Source: Methanomassiliicoccus sp.
GTDB taxonomy: Archaea; Thermoplasmatota; Thermoplasmata; Methanomassiliicoccales; Methanomassiliicoccaceae
Direction of reading: 5' to 3'
DNA length: 64,000 bases
NCBI GenBank assembly: GCA_033485155.1
Contig: JAWQJJ010000001.1
Span: 372,001-436,000 of the forward strand
Below, piece after piece: positions 53,062 through 62,114 of the stretch; position 1 is the first letter of the stretch, and each line of letters opens with the position of its first letter. The notes beneath the pieces were generated by a model. The model ran no database searches. It saw only the letters and a list, made by a program, of their open reading frames with translations, and was not told the origin of the DNA. Both the position numbers and the translations under genes were made by a program.

Positions 53062-53835
53062 TTATTTCTCGCAGATATCGCAGTACTCGCACCAGCGGCA
53101 CAACGGCCCCTGGCGGCAGGGGAACGAGGCGGTAGACTCGATGCACTCGATGAGCCCGGAGACCTTTGCCTCGAGATTCCCGAGCTCCTCAGTGGTGCGG
53201 GACGAGGTCAGCTCCTTGTCGTGGGCAAGGTAGTGCCACTTGAGGCGCACTTCGCGGGCGTCCGGAAAGTTCTGACGCACTCCGATCTCGTAGAGGGCGA
53301 GCTGGCGATCCCCCTTCAGGTCCCCGGGGGTGGGTAGCCGGCGTCCGGTCTTGAAGTCGTGGACCTCGTACACACCCTCGCCCATGGATCTCAGCATGTC
53401 GATGTAGCCGACGAAGCGGTGCCTGCCGCCCACCGTGAACTGCAGCTCGTGCTCCATTCCCACTACCTTGCCGTGATTGAAGGGATGGTACCGTCGGTGA
53501 TACGCCTGCAGACCGACCCTCGCCCCCATGCGGTAGTCCGAACAGCTCGTGCCCCGCTTCACGACCTTGACGCACGCTTCGTCATAGTGTTCCTTCCAGA
53601 GAGACTCGAAATGCTCCAGGAGCTCCTTGGAGGTCAGGACCCGGCCATCGGCGGCCTCCTCGTGCAGGCGCTGCAGGGATAGGTGCACCAGCGTGCCGGT
53701 GAACGCCTCGATGCCCTGCATCTCCTCCACCTCGACCTCTTCAATGTAACGGTACTGATACCGGCGGGGGCACTGCTCGAAGCAGCTTAGCCGGGAGTGG
53801 GAGTAAGTGTGAGAGGTCTGCGGTTCATCAACCAT
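53062..53835 (-). CDS. PD-(D/E)XK nuclease, RecB/Cas4-like, with C-terminal Fe-S cysteines
   Basis: 257 residues from ATG 53835. An N-terminal SCFEQCPRRYQYRY motif supplies the first Cys. The nuclease core has GTLVHLSLQRL, FVGYIDMLRS and VHDFKTGRR (catalytic DxK-type). The C-terminus has CRQGPLCRWCEYCDIC. Together they form the AddB/Cas4-style [4Fe-4S] nuclease form. It is a single gene with no CRISPR or recBCD neighbour. The role is likely DNA repair or recombination. The longer frame from 53883 is less likely. Confidence 0.85.
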   Translation of the reverse strand: MVDEPQTSHTYSHSRLSCFEQCPRRYQYRYIEEVEVEEMQGIEAFTGTLVHLSLQRLHEEAADGRVLTSKELLEHFESLWKEHYDEACVKVVKRGTSCSDYRMGARVGLQAYHRRYHPFNHGKVVGMEHELQFTVGGRHRFVGYIDMLRSMGEGVYEVHDFKTGRRLPTPGDLKGDRQLALYEIGVRQNFPDAREVRLKWHYLAHDKELTSSRTTEELGNLEAKVSGLIECIESTASFPCRQGPLCRWCEYCDICEK

Positions 53836-53909
53836 AACGTTTACCTTGCCGTCCCCGCCTCGACAGGGAGCGGTCCAGCTCACGGGTGCGTCGGCTATAT
53901 AGGTTTGCT

Positions 53910-54686
53910 TCAGTCCCTCAAGAAGTCGTCACAGTACAGCCGCTCGTTCAGAAGCACGTGACCCGCCTTGATGGTGGCCATCAGTTCGGGGTCCTCAGGA
54001 TCGCAGATGGCGGCGCTCAGGCCCGCCCCCAGGAGCATGGCCAGGAAGGTGCGGTTTATCAGGCTCCGCTGCTTGGTGCCGTTGGATACGTTGCTCAGCC
54101 CAACCACCGTGCGGGGCGCGGGGTCGTTGAGCACCTGGAACATCTGGACTGCCTGGATGACCTTCTTTCCCTGATCCTGGGCGGCGTTGGTCGGCAGTAC
54201 CAGAGGGTCGAGGAACAGGCGGTCGGGCATGATGTCATACTCCATGGCCTTGGTCATCATGAGCATGGCCATCTCGGCCCGAGCATCCGCGGAGTTCGGT
54301 ACACCGCGCTCATCCATGCACAGGCAGATGATCTCGGCCTCGTACTCCTTGCACAGGGGAAAGAAACGGTCCATGCGCTTCACTTCCGCGGTGGTGGAGT
54401 TCATGATGACCTTATTGGTGGCGGCCTTGAGCCCAGCCTCCATAGTCTTGGGGCCGGAGGTGTCGAGGGACAGCGGCACCGGCACCACCTCCTGCACGGT
54501 CCTCACCAACCAATCCATGGCCGCCGGGCCGTCCTCGCGGCCGGGGCCGACATTGACGTCCAGGGCCTGGGCGCCGTGCTCCACCTGGCTCAGGGCCAGG
54601 TCCTGGATGAACTTCGCGTCGCGATGGTCGATGGCCCTGCCGACGGAAGTGAAGAGGCCGTTGATCCTTTCTGAGATGATGAACAT
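53910..54686 (-). CDS. acsE: AcsE-like methyl-THF:corrinoid methyltransferase (pterin-binding family)
   Basis: 258 residues from ATG 54686, starting FIISERINGLF as in AcsE. Marks of the pterin-binding barrel are ALDVNVGPG (with the Asn/Asp), PLSLDTSG, NSTTAE and GLSNVSNG. It would move the methyl group from methyl-THF to a corrinoid protein of CODH/ACS. Only TTG starts lie further upstream; using TTG 54782 would add 32 residues, with a TATA-like stretch near 54787 in favour. The corrinoid partner is not in the window. A MtrH-like protein for methanogenic transfer is the main alternative. Confidence 0.85.
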   Translation of the reverse strand: MFIISERINGLFTSVGRAIDHRDAKFIQDLALSQVEHGAQALDVNVGPGREDGPAAMDWLVRTVQEVVPVPLSLDTSGPKTMEAGLKAATNKVIMNSTTAEVKRMDRFFPLCKEYEAEIICLCMDERGVPNSADARAEMAMLMMTKAMEYDIMPDRLFLDPLVLPTNAAQDQGKKVIQAVQMFQVLNDPAPRTVVGLSNVSNGTKQRSLINRTFLAMLLGAGLSAAICDPEDPELMATIKAGHVLLNERLYCDDFLRD

Positions 54687-54826
54687 GATTATCGGGGCGA
54701 AGAAGGTTACTATCTGATAAAAGGGTTCCTGCCCGTCGTATCCGGCCAGGATCTCCCTGGCGATGTCGCGAACTCTCCCCAAAGTAATTATGGTCGGGGG
54801 AGGATAGGACCACCACGGTGAGGCAA

Positions 54827-55162
54827 ATGCCGCGCGACTACGACGACGAGGAGCGGAACGAGGAAGGCCTGGAGGATGAGGAGCTCGAGGAAGGGGCCGA
54901 AGAGCCGCCGGTGATGGCGGAGGACGCCGTGGTGGATGTGGCGTTCGGCGAGCCCGAGGACGGTCCCGAGGAGGAGGGCAGGGTCCTTGACTGGGTGGCC
55001 AGTTTCCCGCCCGGGGAGTTCCAGCGCCAGGTCGCCGATCTGTTCCTCTCGGACGGGGAGATCTACATCATGATGGACAAGCTCACCGTGGTCCTGCCGC
55101 TCGTGGAACTGTTCCGGCTGCTGGAGAACTCGGGAGCGGTTCGCAGGGACGAGGGCCTGTGA
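54827..55162 (+). CDS. Small acidic hypothetical protein
   Basis: 111 residues: an N-terminal half almost entirely Glu, Asp and Gly (residues 1-60), then a helical part (WVASFPPGEFQRQVADLFL, IMMDKLTVVLPLVELFRLL). It is divergent from the AcsE-like gene. ATG 54827 follows GGTGAGG; GTG 54818 is possible. No family recognised. Confidence 0.5.
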   Translation: MPRDYDDEERNEEGLEDEELEEGAEEPPVMAEDAVVDVAFGEPEDGPEEEGRVLDWVASFPPGEFQRQVADLFLSDGEIYIMMDKLTVVLPLVELFRLLENSGAVRRDEGL

Positions 55163-55276
55163 GCCCGCCGGGCCGCCGGGAAGCCCCCGCGGCCGGCAAC
55201 CTTCATTAACACCTTTTTGATATCCACATGGCAAACTGTTCTGTCGGCTTGCCTCGTTCGCTTTGGAGGTTATGAT

Positions 55277-56833
55277 TTGGTCAAGATCGAACGCGCCTTG
55301 ATAAGCGTGTCCAACAAGGATGGAATCGTCGATTTCGCCCGCGGGTTGAAGGACCATGGTGTGGAGATTATCTCCACTGGGGGCACCGCGCTGCTCCTCG
55401 AACGTAACGGCATCAAGACGGTCAGCATCTCCGACGTAACTGGCTTTCCAGAGATGATGGACGGCAGGGTCAAAACGCTGCATCCCAACATCCACGCCGC
55501 GCTGCTCGCCCGTCGGGACCACCCCGACCACATGAGGCAGCTGGAGAAGATGAAGGTCAAGAAGATCGACATGGTAGTGGTGAACCTCTACCCCTTCCGG
55601 GACACCGTGCTCAAGCCCAATGTGTCGCTGGAGGAGGTGGTCGAGAACATCGACATCGGTGGACCGTCGATGATCCGGGCCGCAGCGAAGAACTACCAGG
55701 CGGTAGCGGTGGTCACCGAACCCTCGCGCTACGGACCGCTGCTGGAGGAGATGAGCATCGGCGGGGGCAGCATCGGCGAGGAGACGCTGAAGTCCCTTAT
55801 GCTGGAGGCCTTCCGCTCCACCGCCAACTACGACGCGTTGATAGCCCAGCACCTGGCCACCGAGTTCCCGGGCCCCCAGTTCCCTGGCGGCCTCACTGTG
55901 GGCATGGAGAAGGTGCAGGACCTGCGCTATGGCGAGAACCCCAGCCAGAAGGCGGCGTTCTACGGCGACCCCTTCGTGACCGGGGTCGCGGTCTCCAAGA
56001 TGAAGCAGCTGCACGGTAAGGAGCTGTCATTCAACAACATCCTGGACATCGAATCCGCGCTCTCCCTCCTGAGGGAGTTCGAGGACCGCGCCTGTGCCGT
56101 GGTGATCAAGCACACCAATCCCTGTGGCATCGCCTGCAATGACCAGATCTACGACGCGTTCATGGTCGCCTACAACGTCGATCCCCTTGCGGCCTACGGC
56201 TGCGTGATCGGGTTTAACCGCGAGTGCGACCTGCGCACCGCCGAGGAGATTTCCAAGCACTTCGTGGAGATCGTCTTCGCCCCGTCCTTCGACCCCGCGG
56301 CCCTAGAGCTGCTGAGCAAGAAAAAGAATATCCGGTTGATGACCACCCCCGGACCGATCACCCTCGCAGACGCCCCCACCATTAAGATGAAGTACATCAA
56401 GGGCGGCATGCTGGTGCAGACCGCGGACAACTACCAGGTCACCGAGGCCAACCTCAAGGTGGTCACCAAGCGCGCCCCCACTCCTGAGGAGATCAAGGCC
56501 ATGCTCTTCGCCAACCGGGTATGCAAGCACATATGGTCCAACACCGTCATCCTGGCCAAGGGTGAGCAGGTCGTGGGCATCGGCGCCGGCCAGATGTCCC
56601 GCGTGGACTCGTCGTTCATCGCCGCCCACAAGGCCGGGGAGAACGCCAAGGGCTCGGTCATCGCCTCCGACGCCTTCTTCCCCTTCCGTGACGGCGTGGA
56701 CGAGGCGGCCAAGGCCGGAGCCACGGCGATCATCCAGCCCGGCGGGAGCATCCGGGACCAAGAGGTTATCGACGCGGCCAACGAGTACAACATGGCCATG
56801 GTGTTCACCGGGGTCAGGATCTTCCGCCACTGA
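55277..56833 (+). CDS. purH: Bifunctional AICAR formyltransferase/IMP cyclohydrolase
   Basis: 518 residues from TTG 55277: GGAGGT sits 6 nt before TTG, and PurH proteins start close to IERALISVSNK. N-terminal MGS-like IMP cyclohydrolase domain (GTALLLERNG, TGFPEMMDGRVKTLHP, YPF) and a C-terminal AICAR formyltransferase (YGENPSQKAAFYG, KHTNPCGIA, DAFFPFRDG). It uses 10-formyl-THF to complete IMP. This fits the folate pathway made by fhs and folD. Confidence 0.96.
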   Translation: MVKIERALISVSNKDGIVDFARGLKDHGVEIISTGGTALLLERNGIKTVSISDVTGFPEMMDGRVKTLHPNIHAALLARRDHPDHMRQLEKMKVKKIDMVVVNLYPFRDTVLKPNVSLEEVVENIDIGGPSMIRAAAKNYQAVAVVTEPSRYGPLLEEMSIGGGSIGEETLKSLMLEAFRSTANYDALIAQHLATEFPGPQFPGGLTVGMEKVQDLRYGENPSQKAAFYGDPFVTGVAVSKMKQLHGKELSFNNILDIESALSLLREFEDRACAVVIKHTNPCGIACNDQIYDAFMVAYNVDPLAAYGCVIGFNRECDLRTAEEISKHFVEIVFAPSFDPAALELLSKKKNIRLMTTPGPITLADAPTIKMKYIKGGMLVQTADNYQVTEANLKVVTKRAPTPEEIKAMLFANRVCKHIWSNTVILAKGEQVVGIGAGQMSRVDSSFIAAHKAGENAKGSVIASDAFFPFRDGVDEAAKAGATAIIQPGGSIRDQEVIDAANEYNMAMVFTGVRIFRH

Positions 56834-56839
56834 CCCGGC

Positions 56840-57328
56840 CTAACCCTTTCCCGCCAGCTCGAAGGGCCTCAAGGTGACCACGGAGCGGACCTGGGAGAAG
56901 CGACTCTCGTTGGAGCACACCACCGCCCCGGGGATCGTCCTCCCGATGGCCAGTACCAGCGCGTCAACCATGGAAAGCCCCTCGGACCGGCGTCCGAGCT
57001 TGTTCCCCTTGCCCAGGCGGAAGTAGTTGCTCTCCCTGATGAGATCCACGGCGACCATGGCATGCTCCCGTTCCACCGCCTGCACCGTGATGTTCGGTAG
57101 CGCGAGCAATCCTACCAGGGTCTTCCTGGCCCGGTGAGGGTCCTTGGTCACGTCCAGGACCACATAGTAGATCTCGACCAGCACCGGCGTGGGCAGGATA
57201 CCGGTGAAGTCTCCCTGTTCCACCCTTCTCAGGAGCTCGATGGAGCCCCGGCTCCGGGCGTCGCCGGAGCGCACGAAGGCATCGATGATGACGTTGGTAT
57301 CGATGACCACGGGCCTAGGAGCGGGCAT
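56840..57328 (-). CDS. PIN-domain protein (VapC-like)
   Basis: 162 residues. PIN-domain acidic residues are in VIDTNVIIDAF, the Glu in PVLVEIYYVV and the Asp in SMVDALVLA. It is likely a toxin-like or RNA-processing endonuclease. It shares a 14-nt overlap with the small Cys-containing coiled-coil gene upstream. A conventional VapB-type antitoxin is absent, so a toxin-antitoxin pair is only a possibility. Confidence 0.85.
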   Translation of the reverse strand: MPAPRPVVIDTNVIIDAFVRSGDARSRGSIELLRRVEQGDFTGILPTPVLVEIYYVVLDVTKDPHRARKTLVGLLALPNITVQAVEREHAMVAVDLIRESNYFRLGKGNKLGRRSEGLSMVDALVLAIGRTIPGAVVCSNESRFSQVRSVVTLRPFELAGKG

Positions 57329-57548
57329 CCCTCACCTTCTTCCGCAGCTCCTGAACGTCCGCGACGCAATCGTCCAGGCAGCCGATGAGGTCATCGCAAG
57401 AGGTGCACTCCCCGCTGCCCGCCGCCTCCTGCCCCTGCAGCACGGCCCGCTCGAGCCTCTTGATCCTGGCTTCCAGGCGGTCCATGCGACCCTCGAGGTC
57501 CCCGAGCCCTTTCTTTCGCATCGTCCTTCCTTTACTCGTTCTCGTCAT
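57315..57548 (-). CDS. Small coiled-coil protein with Cys cluster, paired with a PIN protein
   Basis: 77 residues from ATG 57548: a basic N-terminus, a coiled-coil (LEGRMDRLEARIKRLERAVLQ), and a Cys cluster (CTSCDDLIGCLDDC), likely a zinc or Fe-S site. A TATA-like GATTTATC near 57578-57585 and a GGGGGT stretch support the ATG 57548 start; ATG 57521 would remove nine residues. It overlaps the PIN gene by 14 nt. It could be its antidote or cofactor-sensing partner; that is inferred. The gap 57549-57854 otherwise holds only promoters and the palindrome at 57813. Confidence 0.5.
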   Translation of the reverse strand: MTRTSKGRTMRKKGLGDLEGRMDRLEARIKRLERAVLQGQEAAGSGECTSCDDLIGCLDDCVADVQELRKKVRDARS

Positions 57549-57812
57549 CGGACCCCCCGTAACGAATGGGCGGTCGGGGGATAAATCGTGCGCGCTTGCG
57601 ACCCTCTTTCCGTCTACGAGGTGCACCCCAAGACGCTCGAGATGGTCGACGGGCCCCATTCGTGCCCCAGGGCTATGGTCCCGTTGTGTCCAAGGAAGAC
57701 GGTCGGGCCGTTCTCCCGCTCCGCTCACGAACGACGCAGGGGACTGGGACGGTTGGGGTAAGACTAAAAAGGAAAAACGCTCTCCCACACCCCGTCGCTC
57801 CTGGGCCGATCT

Positions 57813-57830
57813 TGGTCCGGCTCCGGACCA
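57813..57830. promoter_or_regulatory. Near-perfect palindrome TGGTCCGG-CT-CCGGACCA in the ppcA leader
   Basis: Perfect 8-bp arms with a 2-nt centre lie 25-42 nt before ATG 57855 of PEP carboxylase, downstream of the probable TATA-like stretch (57763-57778). It suits a dimeric repressor. Confidence 0.5.
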
Positions 57831-57854
57831 GATTTGGAGAGGCGCGACAGGTAC

Positions 57855-59333
57855 ATGGTGATGGATGTGGATCCCAAGATACCCCGCTGCATGAGCACCC
57901 AGCATCCCGACAACGTCAACGCCCCTTTCTTCGCTGAGAGCGCGGAGATGGGAGGGGAGGATGAGATCCAGGAAGCGTACTATGTGTTCTCTCACCTGGA
58001 CTGCGAGGAGCAGATGTGGGACTGCGAGGGGAAGGAGGTCGACAGCTTCGTGGTGAAGAAACTCCTCACCAAGTACGACTGGTACTTCCGGGAGAAGCGG
58101 CTGGGAAAGGACGTCTTCCTTACCCTCAGAGTCCCCAACCCCGCAGTGGAGAAGGATGAGGCCAAGATCCTGTTGGAGACGCTAGAATCCATACCCCGTT
58201 CATTCGATACCGCCAAGCTGTTCTACACCGACGACGTCCCCCCAATCTTCGAGGTCATCCTGCCGATGGCCGCTTCATCCACCTCCCTGGATCGCATCTA
58301 CCGCTACTACCACGACTTCGTGGTCGGCAAGCAGCACATGACCTTTGGCGGGACCAAGGGTACCCTGGCCGACTGGATCGGCACCTTCGAGCCGGAGAAT
58401 ATCAACGTCATCCCGCTGTTCGAGGACCTCGAGCACATGATGAACGCGCACAACATCACCAGGGACTACATGAAGGACAAGGACCTGGCCCACCAGCGGG
58501 TGTTCCTGGCCCGCTCCGACCCGGCAATGAACTATGGGCAGGCCAGCGCGATCCTCATGAACAAGGCCGCGCTGTACAATCTCCAGCTGTTGGAAGAGGA
58601 GACGGGGGTCAGCATCCAGCCCATCATCGGGGTCGGATCCGCACCTTTCCGCGGTAACCTCAAACCGAGCAATGTCGACCATATCATGGAAGAATACCCA
58701 TCGGTGCAGACTTTCACCGTGCAGTCGGCGTTCAAGTACGACTACTCGCACGACGAGGTCCGCAAGGGCATCCAGGCCATCAACGAAGGACAGCGGCACA
58801 AGGCCATGGAGGTCGATACCAAGCGGTGCGAGGAGATCATCGCCAAGTGCTCCGCGTCGTACCGGGAGAAGATTGTGAAGCTGGCGCCGCTCATAAACGA
58901 GGCCGCGAACTACGTTCCGAGGAGGAGGAAGAGGAAGCTGCACATCGGCCTGTTCGGTTACTCTCGGAGCCTGGAAGGAATCGTCCTGCCGCGGGCCATC
59001 GGCTTCTGCTGTGCCTTCTACTCGATCGGCATTCCCCCGGAGATCCTGGGACTTGATGCCCTGGACGACAGTGACCTTGACTACCTGAGGCAGGTAAGCC
59101 CCCACTTCGACGACAACATGAAGGACGCCCTGCAATTCATGAACCCCGCCTCCATCAAGACCCTGCCGCTCAAGGTCCGCATGTCCATCGACAACCTGGG
59201 GCTCGACTACGAGATCAATGAGGAGCACCGCAAGATCACCTCACTGATCATGGAGAGCCTCAAGAACAGCACCGGGAAGGGCCTGGAAGGATCGGTGCTG
59301 AGGGCCGCCCACCTAAGAGGGTTCCTGGGTTGA
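57855..59333 (+). CDS. ppcA: Phosphoenolpyruvate carboxylase, archaeal type
   Basis: 492 residues, the archaeal-type PEPC (about half the bacterial length). Visible are the N-terminal PRCMSTQHPDN motif, the GGTKGTLADWIGTFEPEN region, IGVGSAPFRGN and the C-terminal LEGSVLRAAHLRGFLG. It carboxylates PEP to oxaloacetate. ATG 57855 was chosen from two near ATG codons and the shift to family similarity. Confidence 0.95.
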   Translation: MVMDVDPKIPRCMSTQHPDNVNAPFFAESAEMGGEDEIQEAYYVFSHLDCEEQMWDCEGKEVDSFVVKKLLTKYDWYFREKRLGKDVFLTLRVPNPAVEKDEAKILLETLESIPRSFDTAKLFYTDDVPPIFEVILPMAASSTSLDRIYRYYHDFVVGKQHMTFGGTKGTLADWIGTFEPENINVIPLFEDLEHMMNAHNITRDYMKDKDLAHQRVFLARSDPAMNYGQASAILMNKAALYNLQLLEEETGVSIQPIIGVGSAPFRGNLKPSNVDHIMEEYPSVQTFTVQSAFKYDYSHDEVRKGIQAINEGQRHKAMEVDTKRCEEIIAKCSASYREKIVKLAPLINEAANYVPRRRKRKLHIGLFGYSRSLEGIVLPRAIGFCCAFYSIGIPPEILGLDALDDSDLDYLRQVSPHFDDNMKDALQFMNPASIKTLPLKVRMSIDNLGLDYEINEEHRKITSLIMESLKNSTGKGLEGSVLRAAHLRGFLG

Positions 59334-59387
59334 ACTCCTGGTAGCCAGGTCGTTGCCTTAAATAACTCGATGGGACCTTTCACTCCC

Positions 59388-61277
59388 ATGGCCCACACGG
59401 TCACCTTCTTCCCGGGAAGCATCGTCGCCAGCGTTCAGGATGGCCAGACCATACTGGACGCGGCGGTGGCGGCGGGGGTGCAGATCAACAGCGTGTGCGG
59501 GGGCAAGGGAACCTGCGGCAAGTGCCTGGTGATCGTCGACGGGCCGTCGGAGTCGGAGCCCGGCCACCTGACCGATGAGGAGAGCCGTCTGGGATATCGT
59601 CTGGCGTGCAGGACGGTGGTACGCGGCGACCTGTCGGTGTTCATACCTGAAGAGTCCCAGGTCAGCGAACATCAGATCCTCGCCCGGTACCACGGGCGGG
59701 AGGCGGAAGACCTCACTCCGCTCACCGAGGTGCGTCGTCTAGATCTTGCAGCCCCCTCTCTGGAGGACAACCTCGCCGACCTCGAACGGGTCACCTGTGC
59801 CCTAGGCAACCCCGACCTCGTGGTACCCCTGCCCCTGCTGCGCGATTTGCCTGCGGTGCTGCGGGAAGGGGGCTGGCAGCTCTCGGTCATGCTCTCCCAC
59901 CTGGACGGGACGGAGAGGCTGATGGCCATCGAGAAGGGCTCCAAGGCCATCCCCAACTATGGTCTGGCGGTCGACGTCGGCACCACCACAGTGGTCGCCG
60001 AGCTAATAGATCTAGCCACCGGTCGGACCGTGGCTCAAGCCTCCGACTATAACCGCCAGCTGGTGTGCGGCGAGGACGTGCTATCGCGCATCGCCTATGC
60101 CGAGGAGAAAGGACTGGAGCGTCTCACCGAGCTGGTCGTCGATACCATCAACGGGCTCATCAACCAGCTGTGCGCGGAGAGAGACAAGAAGAGACGCTTC
60201 CATTCCGGCACATGCGACGAGGACATCGCCTCCATAGTAATCAGCGGCAACACCACCATGGTGCACATGCTCCTTGGGCTTGATCCCAAGAACATCCGGT
60301 ACGCGCCGTACATCCCTATCACCAACGTCCCGCCGGTGATGACCGCCTCGGAGGTCGGCCTGCGGGCGCAACCCGACGCACCGGTGTTATGCGTACCCGG
60401 GCGAGCAGGGTACGTGGGCGGGGACATCACCTCTGACATCCTGCTGTCGGGGATGCACCACCGGGACGAGCTGACGCTGCTGATCGATGTTGGCACCAAC
60501 GGCGAGGTCGTTCTCGGCAATAGGGAATGGATCATCGGCTGTTCGACCTCGGCGGGCCCGGCCTTCGAGGGCGGTGAGGTCTCCTGTGGCATGCGGGCGA
60601 TGAGCGGAGCCATCGACAAGGTCGCCATCGACGAGCGCGAGATCAGCGTGACCACCATCGGTGGGGGGAAGCCCCGGGGCATCTGCGGTTCGGGGCTAAT
60701 CGATCTCCTCGCCCAGATGTTCTCCCAAGGCTACCTAGACAAGAAGGGGCGTATCGACACCGAGCGCTCGGAGAGGGTCCGCTCCACCGGTCGGGGAATG
60801 GAGTTCATCGTCCATCGTCAGCCCGGGGGAAGGACATTGGCGGTAAGCGACGATGACATTGCCAGCGTCATCCGTACTAAGGCGGCGATCTACGCCGGGT
60901 GCGCGGTGCTCCTACAGGCCGTGGACCGCAGCTTCTCCGACCTGGACAGGGTCTGCATCGCCGGCGGTTTCGGCAACTATGTCAACATCGAGAACGCCCA
61001 GACCATCGGCCTCCTGCCGGACCTTCCGAGCTCCAAGTTCGAGCTATTGGGCAACGCCTCCCTGGGCGGGGCCCGGCTGTGCCTGCTGTCCGAGGCGATG
61101 AGGAGGGAGACCATGGACATCTACTCCATGATGACCTACCTGGACCTGTCGTCGTCCACCGCGTTCTTCGACCAGTACTCCTCGGCGCTCTTCCTGCCGC
61201 ATACCGACCTTGAGCAATTTCCCACGGTCCGGGACCGCCTCGGTGCGGCCAAGAGCGGGCGAGGCCCCGATTCATAA
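59388..61277 (+). CDS. Corrinoid-activating ASKHA ATPase with N-terminal [2Fe-2S] (RACE/DUF4445)
   Basis: 629 residues. An N-terminal [2Fe-2S] domain (CGGKGTCGKC...LACR) is followed by a linker and a C-terminal ASKHA ATPase domain (VDVGTTTVVAELID, NTTMVH, DVGTNGEVVLG, GICGSG). Such proteins reductively reactivate corrinoid methyl carriers (AcsC/D, MtxC types). A TATA-like TTAAATAA 26 nt upstream of ATG 59388 supports a leaderless start. It shares the block with the MetE-like and CooC-like genes. Confidence 0.9.
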   Translation: MAHTVTFFPGSIVASVQDGQTILDAAVAAGVQINSVCGGKGTCGKCLVIVDGPSESEPGHLTDEESRLGYRLACRTVVRGDLSVFIPEESQVSEHQILARYHGREAEDLTPLTEVRRLDLAAPSLEDNLADLERVTCALGNPDLVVPLPLLRDLPAVLREGGWQLSVMLSHLDGTERLMAIEKGSKAIPNYGLAVDVGTTTVVAELIDLATGRTVAQASDYNRQLVCGEDVLSRIAYAEEKGLERLTELVVDTINGLINQLCAERDKKRRFHSGTCDEDIASIVISGNTTMVHMLLGLDPKNIRYAPYIPITNVPPVMTASEVGLRAQPDAPVLCVPGRAGYVGGDITSDILLSGMHHRDELTLLIDVGTNGEVVLGNREWIIGCSTSAGPAFEGGEVSCGMRAMSGAIDKVAIDEREISVTTIGGGKPRGICGSGLIDLLAQMFSQGYLDKKGRIDTERSERVRSTGRGMEFIVHRQPGGRTLAVSDDDIASVIRTKAAIYAGCAVLLQAVDRSFSDLDRVCIAGGFGNYVNIENAQTIGLLPDLPSSKFELLGNASLGGARLCLLSEAMRRETMDIYSMMTYLDLSSSTAFFDQYSSALFLPHTDLEQFPTVRDRLGAAKSGRGPDS

Positions 61278-61360
61278 TGTAATAAAATCGGCAACAGAAT
61301 TAAAATAGGACCCCCGTTTTCGCACGCTTCAACACACAGATAATTTCTGAGGCGAGATCG

Positions 61361-62056
61361 ATGAACGTACTCCATTCCCCCTACCATTCCATGATCGAGA
61401 TGGCGAGATCGATATCCCGCTCCGGTCGCACCGGCGACAAGGGCACCAAGGTAGAGGCCGAGGGAGTCGTCGCCGAGATCATCGGCCCCGCCGATCAGGC
61501 CTTCACCGCGAGCTACGGCCTCAACTACTGGAGCCTCCTGAAGGGGGTGCTCAATGAGTACGTCACGTCCCGCGGCTACCAGGATCGCTTCGTGGTGAAG
61601 GGGGCCCCGTTCAACTGGCACTCCACCGTTGGTGCCAGGTGCTCGGCGGTCATCCTTCGGAAGGGTTTCTACAAGGGCGACGCCCGGGTCGAGCCCGAGC
61701 TGTTCCTGGAGGCCGGCATGCTGAGCATCATCAAGCCCCAGCGGTTCGGGGTGGCATGCGGCTTCCACTACCTCCCCTCGCCTGAGGGCGACAGCAGCCG
61801 GTTCGTGCAGGGCGTCCTCAGCGACAGCACCACTAGGGCGATGGCCTGGGACCTCTCCTGCGATGGGTTCGTCAATCCCGCCTTCCGCTCCGGCCTGCCG
61901 GCGGGCACCTGGAACGTGAACGCGGTGCTGGCCAAGATGTGGCCGGAGGATCGTCTCCCCGCCGACCTCAAGCAAAACGTGTTCCGGGCCTTCGACGAAC
62001 TCTTTCCTCTATTCGACCGCATAGTCTCCATCCCCGAGGCCCCGTCCTCGAACTAA
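61361..62056 (+). CDS. Hypothetical protein in the corrinoid gene block
   Basis: 231 residues without a motif I recognise. Aromatic-rich strands (ASYGLNYWSLLKGV, GVACGFHYLPSPEGD) and a lone Cys (GARCSAV) are seen. ATG 61361 follows GAGGCGAGAT, a fair ribosome site, and a TATA-like ATTAAAATAG is near 61299. It lies between the corrinoid activator and the SAM methyltransferase. Confidence 0.6.
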   Translation: MNVLHSPYHSMIEMARSISRSGRTGDKGTKVEAEGVVAEIIGPADQAFTASYGLNYWSLLKGVLNEYVTSRGYQDRFVVKGAPFNWHSTVGARCSAVILRKGFYKGDARVEPELFLEAGMLSIIKPQRFGVACGFHYLPSPEGDSSRFVQGVLSDSTTRAMAWDLSCDGFVNPAFRSGLPAGTWNVNAVLAKMWPEDRLPADLKQNVFRAFDELFPLFDRIVSIPEAPSSN

Positions 62057-62114
62057 GTACGGGACGAAGGTTCGTCGGTAGGCTATTATTAGCCCGTCAT
62101 GGAATGATGTCACG

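Noticed and set aside
57587-57763. 58-codon GTG-start frame (CDPLSVYEVHPK...) before PEP carboxylase
   Set aside because: It has a passable ribosome site but covers the promoter region of the divergent coiled-coil gene, and its C-terminal part is Arg-rich; no way to support it without conservation data.
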